23,787 nt of DNA from Pseudomonadota bacterium (GCA_023444765.1 JAEXLY010000341.1:1-23787); one strand, 5' to 3'; positions 1 through 8,431 are shown, numbered from the stretch's first letter. The notes: a model not told the origin generated them from the letters alone. Made by a program: numbers and translations.

Positions 1-50
1 GCCCGCCGTCGCACGGCCGACAACGTGGCCAGTCCCCTGCGACATGCGCC

Positions 51-1736
51 ATGGAACCCAGCGGTCCGGATGCCACGCTCCTTCCCGTCATCCGCGACGG
101 CGCGCAGCTGTCGGAGTACCTGGCGGCGTTCGCGCAGGGGCGGCAGGAAGCCTTGCATCCTGCCTTGTGCCTGGACCATGGACAGTGGCTCGCCAGGGCC
201 GGCCATGAGGGGCAGGCGGCCTGGGAACACGCGCTGAGGCTCGGGCTGCCGCTGGTCGACCTGGCCGGCCTCACTCCCGACCCCGAGGCGCAGGCGCGCT
301 TCCCCGCGCCGGCCCAGCAGCGCCTGCGGGCCTCGCCGCTGCTGCTCGCCCATGGCTACCTCGCGCTGGCGATCGACGCCGGCACCGACGCCCACCGCAT
401 CGGCATGCTGGGGTTCGCCACCCAGCATCCGGTAGTGCCGCTGGTCGCGACCCGGAGTGCGCGCCTGGGACAGGGCACTCCGGAATCCGCGCGCGAGCAG
501 GACCTGCGCATCGCGCGCCAGATGGGGCAGGAGCCGGGGCGCGCGGAGGCGGTGCGTGCGACGCACGACGAGGCGCTGGGCCAGCGCTCGGAAATGGTCC
601 AGACCATGCGCCGGATCATGGCCCTGGCCATCCGGATGCGCGCTTCTGACGTGCACATCCGGCCCGGCGAGAAACACTACGACCTGCTGCTGCGCATCGA
701 TGGCAACATGGTCCACCAGCGCGAGGTGCTGACCGAGGTCGCCGTGCTGGCGATCAACCGCATCAAGGTGTTCGCCGACCTCGACATCGCCGAACACCGC
801 AGGCCGCAGGACGGTCGCGGCAGCTTCCAGATGGACGGCGGCCGCGCGGTGGACCTGCGCATCTCGGTGGTGCCCACGGTGCTGGGCGAGAGCGTGGTGA
901 TCCGCCTGCTCGATACCGAGGAGAGCCTCAAGACGGTGGACGAGATCGGCCTGTCGCCCGCCGATCGCGCCGAACTCGAGGACCAGATGGCGCGCAGCCA
1001 TGGGCTGTTCCTCACCACCGGCCCGACCGGCTGCGGCAAGTCCACCACCCTGTACGCAATGCTGCAGGAAATCCGGCGCAAGCCGGTGAACATCCTGACC
1101 GTCGAGGACCCGGTCGAGTACACCCTGGGCGGCGTCCGCCAGATGGAGGTGAGCCACAAGATCGGCGTCACCTTCGCCACCGCGCTGCGCAGCTTCCTGC
1201 GCCACGATCCGGACGTGATCATGGTGGGCGAGATCCGCGATCGCGAAACGGCGGCGATGGCGGTCGAGAGCGCGCTCACCGGACACCTGGTGCTGAGCAC
1301 CCTGCACACCAATACCGCTGCGACCACCGTGACCCGGCTGCTCGAGCTGGGCGTGGAGGCCTACCTGCTGCGCGCGGCGCTGACGGGCATCATGGCCCAG
1401 CGCCTGGTCCGCCTGACCTGCGAACACTGCCGGAGCCGGGAGGAACCGGCGGCGGCTGTCCGGGACGCGCTTGGCGTCGGCCCCGACGAGGAGTTCAGCA
1501 TCGGGCGCGGCTGTCCGCGCTGCCAGGGCACCGGCGTGTTCCGGCGCAGCGCGGTCTACGAGCTGATGCGCATCACCCCCGCGATCCGCGACATGATCGA
1601 ACCGGGCGTGCAGGCCGACCGCATCCACCGGGCCGCGCTGGCCGGGGGCATGGTGCCGATCACCGAGGCGGCGCTGCGGATGGCGCGCGAAGGACGGATC
1701 TCCCTCGCCGAGGCCTACAGGGTCCGCGCGGACTGA
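51..1736 (+). CDS. GspE/PulE/PilB-family secretion or pilus assembly ATPase
   Basis: Hexameric cytoplasmic ATPase of the type II secretion/type IV pilus family, which powers pseudopilus or pilus assembly at the inner membrane. Residues 1 to about 140 resemble the N-terminal MshEN/T2SSE_N domain. The catalytic core follows, with Walker A GPTGCGKST at 324-332, an Asp box around EDPVEY, a Walker B region with DVIMVGEIRD from 388, and a His box (LSTLHTN). Two CxxC pairs (C457/C460 and C488/C491) form the zinc-binding C-terminal module typical of GspE and PilB. The 561-residue length is normal. The ATG at 51 has no clear Shine-Dalgarno sequence, and the frame has no stop back to the left edge, so the true start could lie outside the window. 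No other secretion or pilus gene is visible, so the specific machine cannot be named. Family is certain; subtype is not. Confidence 0.93.
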   Translation: MEPSGPDATLLPVIRDGAQLSEYLAAFAQGRQEALHPALCLDHGQWLARAGHEGQAAWEHALRLGLPLVDLAGLTPDPEAQARFPAPAQQRLRASPLLLAHGYLALAIDAGTDAHRIGMLGFATQHPVVPLVATRSARLGQGTPESAREQDLRIARQMGQEPGRAEAVRATHDEALGQRSEMVQTMRRIMALAIRMRASDVHIRPGEKHYDLLLRIDGNMVHQREVLTEVAVLAINRIKVFADLDIAEHRRPQDGRGSFQMDGGRAVDLRISVVPTVLGESVVIRLLDTEESLKTVDEIGLSPADRAELEDQMARSHGLFLTTGPTGCGKSTTLYAMLQEIRRKPVNILTVEDPVEYTLGGVRQMEVSHKIGVTFATALRSFLRHDPDVIMVGEIRDRETAAMAVESALTGHLVLSTLHTNTAATTVTRLLELGVEAYLLRAALTGIMAQRLVRLTCEHCRSREEPAAAVRDALGVGPDEEFSIGRGCPRCQGTGVFRRSAVYELMRITPAIRDMIEPGVQADRIHRAALAGGMVPITEAALRMAREGRISLAEAYRVRAD

Positions 1737-1770
1737 CCGGGTGCGCCGCGGACACCTGCGCACGGGCCGG

Positions 1771-1793
1771 GCCGGAGCCGCGCACGGTCCGGC
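1771..1793. terminator. Hairpin between convergent genes
   Basis: GCCGGA (1771-1776) pairs with TCCGGC (1788-1793), and CCG (1778-1780) pairs with CGG (1785-1787), leaving one bulged G and a CGCA loop: nine base pairs, all but one GC. It lies in the 69-base gap between two genes ending tail to tail. There is no T tract, so intrinsic termination is only inferred from position and stem strength. Confidence 0.45.
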
Positions 1794-1805
1794 TCGACCC
1801 GCGGG

Positions 1806-2789
1806 CTAGCCGCCTTCGTCCAGGACCGTGCGGTTGCGCCCCTGGCGCTTGGCCTCGTACATCGCCGCATCGGCACGCGCCAGCCACTGCGCGGCCGACT
1901 CGTCCGCGCGGAACGGCGCAGCCCCCACCGAGATCGTGATCGGGCGGTCGCCGCATCGGATCTCGCGTTCGACGGCCATGCGCAGCTTCTCGCCGATGTC
2001 GTGGAGCGAGGCCGCCGTCACGCCGGGCAGCACCAGGCTGAATTCCTCGCCCCCGATCCGGAAGAAGCGGTCCGCCATGCGCGTGTTGGCCCGTACCAGG
2101 TCGGCCAGGCGCCTGAGCACGTCGTCGCCGGCGAGGTGTCCGTAGGTGTCGTTGACCTGCTTGAAGTGGTCCAGGTCGAACACCAGCAGGCCCAGCGGCT
2201 GGCCGCCGTGGATGCTCTGCGCCATCGCCGCGCGCAGTTCGTCGTCCAGCCCGCGCCGGTTGTGCGCGCCGGTCAGCGGGTCGCGCATCGCCAGCGTTTC
2301 CAGGCGCGCATGCTGGGCCGCGGCGCGCGCCGCGAACACGAAGGAGAACAGGCTCACCACGCTGGCCGAGACCACGAAGCCGAGCTTGAGCGCGACGTCG
2401 GGCAGCGCCGCGTCGCTCAGGGCGATGGCGGAGATGGCCGTGGCCGAGATGACCAGGGCGGCCACCCGCGTGGTCAGCAGGAAGTTCGCGACCAGTACCG
2501 GATAGACCCACAGCACGCCGGAAAGGTCGGCGATGTGGGCGATCGCCACGCAGCCGAGCGAATAGGAGATGGCCAGGAAGATCGACACGCTGCGCGTGCG
2601 GCCGGTGCGCCACGCGATGGTGGCAGCGGTCGCGATGCAGGCGATGATCGTCAGGTCGAGCACGCCGGCCAGCGTCTGCCCCTGGGCCAGGCGGCGGATG
2701 GCGAACGGCGTCACCCCGACCACGGTGATGGCGCCGAACAGGACGATGAGGGCGAGCTGGAAATCGGCCTTGAGCCTGTCTCTCCACAT
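1806..2789 (-). CDS. Membrane-anchored diguanylate cyclase (GGDEF domain)
   Basis: Makes cyclic di-GMP from two GTP. Residues 10-155 hold about six hydrophobic segments that anchor the protein in the inner membrane and may form the sensor; no known sensor domain is recognised. The GGDEF domain begins at DPLTGAHNRRGL (170-181), has the metal/nucleotide motif FDLDHFKQVNDTYGH (204-218) and an active-site variant GGEEF at 246-250, which is fully compatible with activity. An RxxD inhibitory site (RMAD, 237-240) sits five residues before it, so product feedback inhibition is expected. The open frame extends upstream, but its residues there are not protein-like. The ATG at 2789 begins MWRDRLKADF just before the first helix, with GGAGG 12 bases upstream. 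It converges on the ATPase gene and diverges from the methyltransferase. The link to the ATPase is only positional, although c-di-GMP often controls pili. Confidence 0.93.
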   Translation of the reverse strand: MWRDRLKADFQLALIVLFGAITVVGVTPFAIRRLAQGQTLAGVLDLTIIACIATAATIAWRTGRTRSVSIFLAISYSLGCVAIAHIADLSGVLWVYPVLVANFLLTTRVAALVISATAISAIALSDAALPDVALKLGFVVSASVVSLFSFVFAARAAAQHARLETLAMRDPLTGAHNRRGLDDELRAAMAQSIHGGQPLGLLVFDLDHFKQVNDTYGHLAGDDVLRRLADLVRANTRMADRFFRIGGEEFSLVLPGVTAASLHDIGEKLRMAVEREIRCGDRPITISVGAAPFRADESAAQWLARADAAMYEAKRQGRNRTVLDEGG

Positions 2790-3007
2790 CTGCGCGTTGG
2801 GCCTCCACGATGGTCGGTACGGACGGGTTTCCGGCCTGACGCGGGCCAGCGCCCGCGGCAGCCATTGCGGCGCCGCGGACTGTCGGGCTGAGGCTAACGG
2901 ACCGGCGCCTCCGGTGCGTGAACAGGACCACCGGCGCGCGCATGTGGCTGGCTGCGGACCCGACCGGTCGCGGCATGTTTCGTCGCCGCCCGCGCTACCA
3001 TCGCAGG

Positions 3008-3718
3008 ATGCATCCCGACCGGATCGTTTCGCTGTTCGACCAGCAGGCTGCGGGCTACGACCGCCAGTGGGCCAGGACGGCCGCGATCCGCGACTGCCTG
3101 TACCTGCTGCTGGACCCGCTGCTTTCGGGCTTGCCCGCGGAAGCGCGCGTGCTGTGCGTAGGCGTGGGCACCGGGCAGGAGATGGCACACCTGGCACGAC
3201 GCTTCCCGGGCTGGAGGTTCACCGCGGTGGAGCCATCGGGCGCGATGCTGGCCGCCTGCCGCGCACGGGCCGTGGAGGAGGGGTTCGCGCATCGTTGCCG
3301 CTTCCACGAAGGCTTCCTCGATTCGCTTCCGGAACAAGCGCCGTTCGATGCGGCAACGTGTTTCCTGGTCTCCCAGTTCATCACCGACCGGACGCAGCGC
3401 ATCGCGTTCTTCCGCGGCATCGCGGACCGGCTGGCCACCGGCGGTCTGCTGGCCAGTTCCGACCTGGCCTCCGACGTCGGATCGGCCGCCTACGAGGTGC
3501 TGCTGCCCGCATGGATGCGGATGATGCAGGACGCTGCGGTCTCGCCCGAGGCCCTGGAGCGCATCCGGGCGGCGTACGCCTCGGACGTTGCCGTGCTCCC
3601 GCCGGCCGAGGTGGAGGCGATCATCGCGGCGGGTGATTTCGACGCGCCCGTCCGCTTCTTCCAGGCGGGACTGATCCACGGCTGGCTGGCGGCCAGGCGG
3701 GCCGCGCCGCGCGGCTGA
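3008..3718 (+). CDS. Class I SAM-dependent methyltransferase
   Basis: Soluble methyltransferase of 236 residues with a Rossmann fold. Motif I reads VLCVGVGTGQE near residues 48-58, followed by the acidic end of strand beta-2 (AVEPSGAML). Later strands (FDAATCFLVSQF and GGLLASSDL) match motifs IV and V of generic small-molecule methyltransferases. The N-terminus (FDQQAAGYDRQW) is the lid helix usual in this group. The substrate cannot be predicted; a loose resemblance to CmoA-like enzymes is not enough to claim that role. Upstream in-frame starts exist (2918 and 2975), but their arginine-rich translation looks non-coding and the ATG at 3008 starts exactly at the conserved helix. An AGG directly abuts this ATG, so the ribosome site is weak. 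It is convergent with the frameshifted membrane gene, 15 bases away. Confidence 0.85.
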   Translation: MHPDRIVSLFDQQAAGYDRQWARTAAIRDCLYLLLDPLLSGLPAEARVLCVGVGTGQEMAHLARRFPGWRFTAVEPSGAMLAACRARAVEEGFAHRCRFHEGFLDSLPEQAPFDAATCFLVSQFITDRTQRIAFFRGIADRLATGGLLASSDLASDVGSAAYEVLLPAWMRMMQDAAVSPEALERIRAAYASDVAVLPPAEVEAIIAAGDFDAPVRFFQAGLIHGWLAARRAAPRG

Positions 3719-3733
3719 GGCCAGCGCGGGCTC

Positions 3734-4199
3734 TCAGCGGCCGCGACGCTCCGCGCGCCACGTGCGCCGGGCGCGGATGCGCTTGAATCCCAGCACGATC
3801 GCGCCCGCTCCGGCGACGGCGAAAATGCCCAGCCCTTGGACGGCCTGCCGATCCACGTCGACCCGGCCATGCAACAGCGCAAGCAGCACCAGGGCCACCA
3901 GCGCGATGACGAGCAGCCCGGGCCGCCAGCAGGCTCGCCCCCTTGGGCGGGCTCGCTTCGCCTCTGCATTCCCGCAGCGCATCGCACTCGCGCCGATAGC
4001 GGCCGTAGCGCATCAGCGGCCAGAACAGGACCGCGGCGATGGCCGGTACCACGACCTGCATCCGGTCGCGGTTGAACGGGCCGGACAGCAGGTCGCCCGG
4101 GATCGCCAACGGCAGCGCGAAGACCAGCGCCAGCAGCGCCATGCCGATGGGGCAGTAGGAGCGCATCGCCGATTCCGGCACGGGCGTTAGGTAGGGCAT
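3734..4199 (-). pseudogene. Small four-helix membrane protein gene with an internal frameshift
   Basis: The 5' half starts at ATG 4199, with AAGGAG six bases upstream, and encodes two hydrophobic helices (around ALLALVFALPLAI and VVVPAIAAVLFWPLM). After RYGRYRRECDALREC this frame becomes non-membrane arginine-rich sequence. From about 3935 down to the stop at 3734 a different frame carries two more helices (GLLVIALVALVLLALL and GLGIFAVAGAGAIVLGF) and a basic tail. Total length is 466 bases, one more than a multiple of three, so removing one base would give a continuous 154-residue, four-helix protein. A likely site is the five-C run at 3938-3942 (five G on the coding strand), inside a hairpin. 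The cause could be a sequencing or assembly indel, a true null mutation or slippage. No function is recognised. Confidence 0.7.
3932..3953. repeat. GC-rich inverted repeat inside the frameshifted gene
   Basis: GGCTCGCCC (3932-3940), loop CCTT, then GGGCGGGCT (3945-3953) gives nine pairs including two G-T wobbles. It coincides with the place where the two reading frames of the membrane gene meet and contains the homopolymer run. It may be a small inserted palindrome or simply a hard-to-sequence stem. Confidence 0.5.
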
Positions 4200-4225
4200 C
4201 GCCGGCTCCTTGCCGGGGCGGCGGA

Positions 4226-4771
4226 TCAGGCCGCGGCCAGCCGCGTTCGCGGCCTGAGCGCGACGTTGCGGCTTTCGCTCATCAGCTGCAGTTCACCGTC
4301 CTGGATCATCGCGGTCAGGCGCATGCCCCGTTCGAGCAGGCCGACCACGGCCTCGACATCATCCGGCGCCAGGTCGATCACTGTGAGGTTCTTCAACCGC
4401 GACAGCGCCGCGCCTGCCTTGTTCCACCAGATGTCCGCACTGCCGCCGCTGTAGGTGACCACCACCACCTGGCGGGCGCGGGCGCAGGCCTTGCGGATTC
4501 GGCTCTCGTCGGGCTGGCCCAGGTCGATCCACAGGTCGACGTCGCCCGTGTAGTCGCGCTGCCACAGGTCAGGGTCCTCGTCGGTGCTGAGCCCGCGGCC
4601 GAACTCGAGCCGCTCGTGCGCATGCAGGGCGAACGCGACCAGCCGCACCATCAGGCGCGCCGGGGTTTCCGACGGATGCTGGGCGAGGGTGAGGTTGTGG
4701 CTGGCGTAGTAGTGCCGGTCCATGTCGCTGACCTGCAGCTCCACCTTGTAGATGGTCGAATTGGGAGCCAT
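4226..4771 (-). CDS. yaeQ: YaeQ family protein
   Basis: A 181-residue protein with strong whole-length resemblance to E. coli YaeQ. Visible family features are the opening STIYKVELQVSDMDRHYY, HPSETPARLMVRLVAFALHA, the block GLSTDEDPDLWQRDYTGDVD, WIDLGQPDESRIRKACARA and the late IQDGEL. The family has a PD-(D/E)xK nuclease-like fold. Its cellular role is not settled; older reports link E. coli YaeQ to compensation for loss of RfaH. The ATG at 4771 matches the family start. No Shine-Dalgarno sequence is visible in the C-rich leader. It lies 73 bases downstream of the next gene on the same strand and may be cotranscribed with it. The product name is confident; the function is not. Confidence 0.95.
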   Translation of the reverse strand: MAPNSTIYKVELQVSDMDRHYYASHNLTLAQHPSETPARLMVRLVAFALHAHERLEFGRGLSTDEDPDLWQRDYTGDVDLWIDLGQPDESRIRKACARARQVVVVTYSGGSADIWWNKAGAALSRLKNLTVIDLAPDDVEAVVGLLERGMRLTAMIQDGELQLMSESRNVALRPRTRLAAA

Positions 4772-4844
4772 GGGGGGCGCGGGTCCGGGGAAAGGGGGCG
4801 ATTGTACGGGTTGGCACCTGGGGCGGCGTGCAGCGCTGCGCGCC

Positions 4845-5534
4845 TCAGCGGTATTCGTCTGAACCCTGCACCCAGAGGAAGGACTGCAGGTCGATCATGT
4901 CGCGCGGCCGCAGGTCGCGCAGGTCGCGGGCCACCACGGCGGCGAAATCCAGCAGCGCCGCGTACACCTCCCAGGACGGACGCGACTGGTAGGGCAGGGG
5001 ATGGCCATAGGCGCGGGCCGCGGCGCGGATGGTGTTGGGCTTCATGAACATGTGCTGGTCGGGCTGGGCGATGAAACCGAACACGGTCACCAGCGGCCAG
5101 GTGAGCACGCGGGTCTGCCTGCGCGGCAGGCCGTCGATGGCCTCGACCCAACGCTCGAACCGCAGCTCCATCGCGCCGCGCCCGTGCAGCCAGTCGTACA
5201 GCCCCTGCGCGAACCGCTGCGCCCCGTCGTCCGTGCGCAATGCATCGCGCAGCGCCATCTTCTCGAACGAGAACAGCATGCTGTGGCGCGAGCGCTGCTC
5301 GACCCGCATCGCGCGCGAGGCCACCTCCATGGCCTGGCCCTCGCGCAGCAGGCGGCGGAAGGTGGCCTTCGGCAGCGCCTCCTGCCAGCGCCGGTGAGAC
5401 TCGACCTTGTAGTCGCGCTCCCAGTCGAGATAGGTCGGATCGCGGAAGCCGCCGGGAACCTGGCGCAGGAAGCGGCGCCGGCGGCGCGCGGCGCCGGGGC
5501 GGGCGGTCTCGTCCTGGTCTGCCTTGGGCGCCAT
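4845..5534 (-). CDS. Conserved protein of unknown function
   Basis: A 229-residue soluble protein with no signal peptide or membrane helix. The N-terminus is arginine-rich (RRRRRFLRQVPGGF), followed by an acidic/aromatic stretch (DPTYLDWERDYKVESHRRW) and a mostly helical body. The C-terminal third looks most constrained: MFMKPNTIRAAARAYGHPL, SRPSWEVYAALLDFA and RPRDMIDLQSFLWVQGSDEY. I recall similar C-termini in unnamed proteobacterial proteins but no assigned family, so no function is proposed. The ATG at 5534 has only a weak AGGG upstream. It is divergent from the GH3 gene across 215 bases containing several inverted repeats, and runs toward yaeQ. That it is a gene is supported by natural composition and good codon-position bias; the role is open. 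Confidence 0.8.
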   Translation of the reverse strand: MAPKADQDETARPGAARRRRRFLRQVPGGFRDPTYLDWERDYKVESHRRWQEALPKATFRRLLREGQAMEVASRAMRVEQRSRHSMLFSFEKMALRDALRTDDGAQRFAQGLYDWLHGRGAMELRFERWVEAIDGLPRRQTRVLTWPLVTVFGFIAQPDQHMFMKPNTIRAAARAYGHPLPYQSRPSWEVYAALLDFAAVVARDLRDLRPRDMIDLQSFLWVQGSDEYR

Positions 5535-5553
5535 GGGCCCTGTCTAGCATCGC

Positions 5554-5571
5554 CACGCTCACGGTAGCGTG
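5554..5571. repeat. Inverted repeat in divergent intergenic region
   Basis: CACGCT (5554-5559) and AGCGTG (5566-5571) are perfect 6-base arms around CACGGT. It lies 20 bases before the start of the minus-strand gene at 5534 and could be an operator or a leader hairpin. Chance occurrence in GC-rich DNA cannot be excluded. Confidence 0.3.
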
Positions 5572-5594
5572 CAGGCGCCGGGCGCGCCGCCTGC
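5571..5594. repeat. Second inverted repeat in divergent intergenic region
   Basis: GCAGGCG (5571-5577) and CGCCTGC (5588-5594) are perfect 7-base arms with a 10-base loop, directly abutting the previous repeat. It could fold in either divergent transcript. Confidence 0.3.
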
Positions 5595-5656
5595 GAGCGA
5601 TCATCAAACCGGCAAGTCGCCGCTCCGGATTGCGATGGGTCCAAGTCGCGTGCCGT

Positions 5657-5673
5657 GCAATCATCCCGATTGC
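5657..5673. promoter_or_regulatory. Candidate operator upstream of the GH3 gene
   Basis: GCAATC (5657-5662), ATCCC, GATTGC (5668-5673) is a perfect dyad in the more AT-rich part of the leader, 77 bases before the GH3 start. Position and symmetry suit a transcription-factor site. No regulator gene is adjacent, so the factor is unknown. Confidence 0.3.
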
Positions 5674-5749
5674 CTGCAGCCCGGGCCGCCAACGCGCGCG
5701 GCCATCTCCGACAGTCGTCTGCATGGCGCTCACATCGAGGAGAATCCGG

Positions 5750-8431
5750 ATGGACTTCCCGCTGCGCGCGGCCGCCCGCGCCCTTGCGCTCTCGCTGCTG
5801 GTCGCCGCCATGCCGCTGTCGGCCCGGCAGGACAGTCCCGTTGCAGGCGCCGCCTCCGCCGAACGACTGGCGCAGGCACTGGTCGCGCAGCTCGACACCG
5901 ACGAGAAGCTGGCGCAACTGCTCAACACCGCACCGGCCATCCCGCGGCTGGGCGTGCCCGCCTACAACTGGTGGACCGAGTCGCTGCACGGCGCCATGGG
6001 CACGCTGCCCACCACCAACTTCCCCGAGCCCATCGGCCTGGCCGCCACCTTCGACGATGCGCTGGTCCAGCGGGTCGCCGGCGTCATCAGCACCGAGGTC
6101 CGCGGCCTGCATGCGCTGGCAAGACAGACCGGGCGCACCGGGCGGATCGGCACCGGACTCAACACGTGGTCTCCGAACATCAACATCTTCCGCGATCCGC
6201 GCTGGGGTCGGGGCCAGGAAACCTACGGCGAGGACCCGTTCCTCGCCGCGCGCATGGGCGTGGCCTACGTGCGCGGCATGCAGGGCGACCACCCCGAGTG
6301 GATCGACGTGGTCGCGACGCCGAAGCACTACGCGGTGCACAGCGGACCCGAATCCACCCGCCACGAGGCCAACGTGTTCGTGTCCCGCCGCGACCTCGAG
6401 GACACCTACCTGCCGGCCTTCCGCGCAGCGATCGTGGACGGCGGCGCGGGCTCGGTGATGTGCGCCTACAACCGCGTCGACGGCCAGCCGGCCTGTGCCA
6501 GCGACCTGCTGCTGAAGGACATCCTGCGCGACGCCTGGTCGTTCAAGGGCTACGTCGTGTCCGATTGCGACGCGGTCAGCGACATCAGGAAGCACCACCA
6601 CTTCGCGCCGGATGCGGCTACCGCGGTCGCGTCCGCCATGCGCGCGGGCGTGGACAACGAGTGCAGCGGCGCCACGCTGACCGACACCGATGGCCTGGTC
6701 GACCCCTATCGTGACGCGCTGGCACGCGGACTCTTGTCGATGGCCGACATCGACCGCGCCCTGGTGCGCCTGTTCGCCGCGCGCTATCGCACGGGCGATC
6801 TCGACGGCCTGCGCCCGCAGTCGACCGCAACGGCCTCGCCCGGCGACGTCGGCGCGGCCGCGCATGGCGAGCTCGCACTGGAGGCGGCCGCGAAGAGCCT
6901 GGTGCTGCTGAAGAACAACGGTGTCCTGCCGCTGCGGGAGGATGTGCGCATCGCGGTGGTCGGGCCGCTCGGCGACGCGACCCGCGTGCTGCGCGGCAAC
7001 TATTCCTCGCCGCAGTCGGCGCCGCCGGTTTCGGTCTACGAGGGCCTGCGGCGCACCATGTCCCGGGCGAAGGTACGGCACGTGCCGTTCGGCGAGACCT
7101 ATACCGACGGCGATCCGGTGCCCACCAGCGCACTGCGTACGCCGGACGGCGAGCCTGGCCTGCTGGCGCGCTACTACAACGCGGCTGCCGCGCCACCGAC
7201 ACGCTTCGCGCCCGGCGAACTCGATGCGTGGATCCAGCGCACCGGCTTCGAGGCCGATCCGGTCGTGACCCGCATCGAGGCCGACGTGAACTCGCGCAGC
7301 CTCGACCTGGCGCAGGTGCGCGACGTGCACCGGGTGGAGTGGACCGGCTACCTGGTGCCGCCGGAGACCGGCATCTACCGCCTCGGCATCGGCGGCTTCA
7401 ACGGCGAGATGGAGTTCGACGGCAAACCGCTCGTCGACCTGCACGGCGCGTCGTGGAACAGCCTTCCCACGATGAGGACGGTGCGCCTGGAAGGCGGCCG
7501 CCGCTATCCGGTGAAAGTGACCACCGAAGCGCGCATCCTCACCGGCATCGGCATGCTCTGGAAGCGGGTGTCGGAGACGCCGCTGGAAGACATGCGCGCC
7601 GCGGCCGCCGAAAGCGACGTGCTGGTGGCCGTGGTCGGTCTCACCTCCGACCTGGAGGCCGAGGAAGCGCCGATCGAGGTGCCCGGCTTCAAGGGCGGCG
7701 ACAAGACCTCGCTCGACCTGCTGGCCGACCAGCAGGCGCTCCTGGAAGCCGCGCGCGCCACCGGCAAGCCGCTGGTCGTCGTGCTGATGAACGGCAGCCA
7801 GGTCAACCTGGCCTGGGCGAAGGAACACGCCGACGCGATCATCGAGGCCTGGTATCCGGGCCAGTCGGGCGGCCTGGCGGTGGCGAAGGTGCTCTCGGGC
7901 GAGGTCAATCCCGGCGGGCGCCTGCCGCTCACGTTCTACCGCTCGGTGGACGACCTGCCGCCGTTCGGCGACTACGACATGCGCGGCCGCACCTATCGCT
8001 ACTTCGAGGGCGATCCGGTGTATCCGTTCGGCTACGGACTGAGCTACACCGGGTTCTCGTACGCGCCCTTGCAGGTGCGCCCGGCGCCCGGCGGCGCTTC
8101 CGAAGGGCTGCGGGTGCGGACCGAGGTGAGCAACACCGGCGCACGCGCCGGCGACGAGGTCGCCCAGCTGTACCTTGATTTCCCCGACATCGAAGGCCTG
8201 CCGCGGATCGCCCTGCGCGGCTTCCGGCGAGTCACGCTGGCACCGGGCGAGCGCCGCACGCTGGAGTTCGACCTCGATCCACGCGACCTGAGCGCCGTCG
8301 ACGTGGAAGGCGTGCGCCAGGTGATGCCGGGCCGCTACCGGGTCTGGGTGGGCGGCGGCCAGCCGGGGACCGGCGTGGCAGGGCAGGGGGCCGCGTTCGC
8401 GGTCGATCGCGCGCGCGCGGTGGCGCGCTGA
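5750..8431 (+). CDS. Secreted GH3 beta-xylosidase/beta-glucosidase with PA14 insert
   Basis: An 893-residue retaining glycoside hydrolase that removes terminal beta-linked sugars from plant-type oligosaccharides. The ATG at 5750 has GAGGAG seven bases upstream and begins a signal peptide (residues 1-25), so the enzyme is periplasmic or secreted. The GH3 N-domain (about 30-345) contains GYVVSDCDAV with nucleophile D272; the SDCDA form is usual in xylosidase-like members. GH3_C starts near 390 and is interrupted by a PA14 domain (about 469-565), which often shapes substrate choice at the active site. The acid/base region GLTSDLEAEE (E636/E638/E639) matches the LEGEE signature of the xylosidase/glucosidase branch. 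A fibronectin-III-like domain ends the protein (about 815-885). Exact substrate specificity cannot be read; xylo-oligosaccharides are favoured. No transporter or TonB receptor is adjacent. Confidence 0.95.
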   Translation: MDFPLRAAARALALSLLVAAMPLSARQDSPVAGAASAERLAQALVAQLDTDEKLAQLLNTAPAIPRLGVPAYNWWTESLHGAMGTLPTTNFPEPIGLAATFDDALVQRVAGVISTEVRGLHALARQTGRTGRIGTGLNTWSPNINIFRDPRWGRGQETYGEDPFLAARMGVAYVRGMQGDHPEWIDVVATPKHYAVHSGPESTRHEANVFVSRRDLEDTYLPAFRAAIVDGGAGSVMCAYNRVDGQPACASDLLLKDILRDAWSFKGYVVSDCDAVSDIRKHHHFAPDAATAVASAMRAGVDNECSGATLTDTDGLVDPYRDALARGLLSMADIDRALVRLFAARYRTGDLDGLRPQSTATASPGDVGAAAHGELALEAAAKSLVLLKNNGVLPLREDVRIAVVGPLGDATRVLRGNYSSPQSAPPVSVYEGLRRTMSRAKVRHVPFGETYTDGDPVPTSALRTPDGEPGLLARYYNAAAAPPTRFAPGELDAWIQRTGFEADPVVTRIEADVNSRSLDLAQVRDVHRVEWTGYLVPPETGIYRLGIGGFNGEMEFDGKPLVDLHGASWNSLPTMRTVRLEGGRRYPVKVTTEARILTGIGMLWKRVSETPLEDMRAAAAESDVLVAVVGLTSDLEAEEAPIEVPGFKGGDKTSLDLLADQQALLEAARATGKPLVVVLMNGSQVNLAWAKEHADAIIEAWYPGQSGGLAVAKVLSGEVNPGGRLPLTFYRSVDDLPPFGDYDMRGRTYRYFEGDPVYPFGYGLSYTGFSYAPLQVRPAPGGASEGLRVRTEVSNTGARAGDEVAQLYLDFPDIEGLPRIALRGFRRVTLAPGERRTLEFDLDPRDLSAVDVEGVRQVMPGRYRVWVGGGQPGTGVAGQGAAFAVDRARAVAR

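Noticed and set aside
2001..2891. Plus-strand open frame opposite the diguanylate cyclase
   Set aside because: Shadow of the GGDEF gene; composition dominated by R, G, H, Q and D with no domain.
2918..3007. Upstream extension of the methyltransferase
   Set aside because: The 30 extra residues are arginine-rich and unlike the family; the conserved lid helix starts at the ATG at 3008.
1806..3197. 463-residue version of the diguanylate cyclase
   Set aside because: The first 136 residues overlap the divergent methyltransferase and look non-coding; ATG 2789 precedes the first membrane helix.
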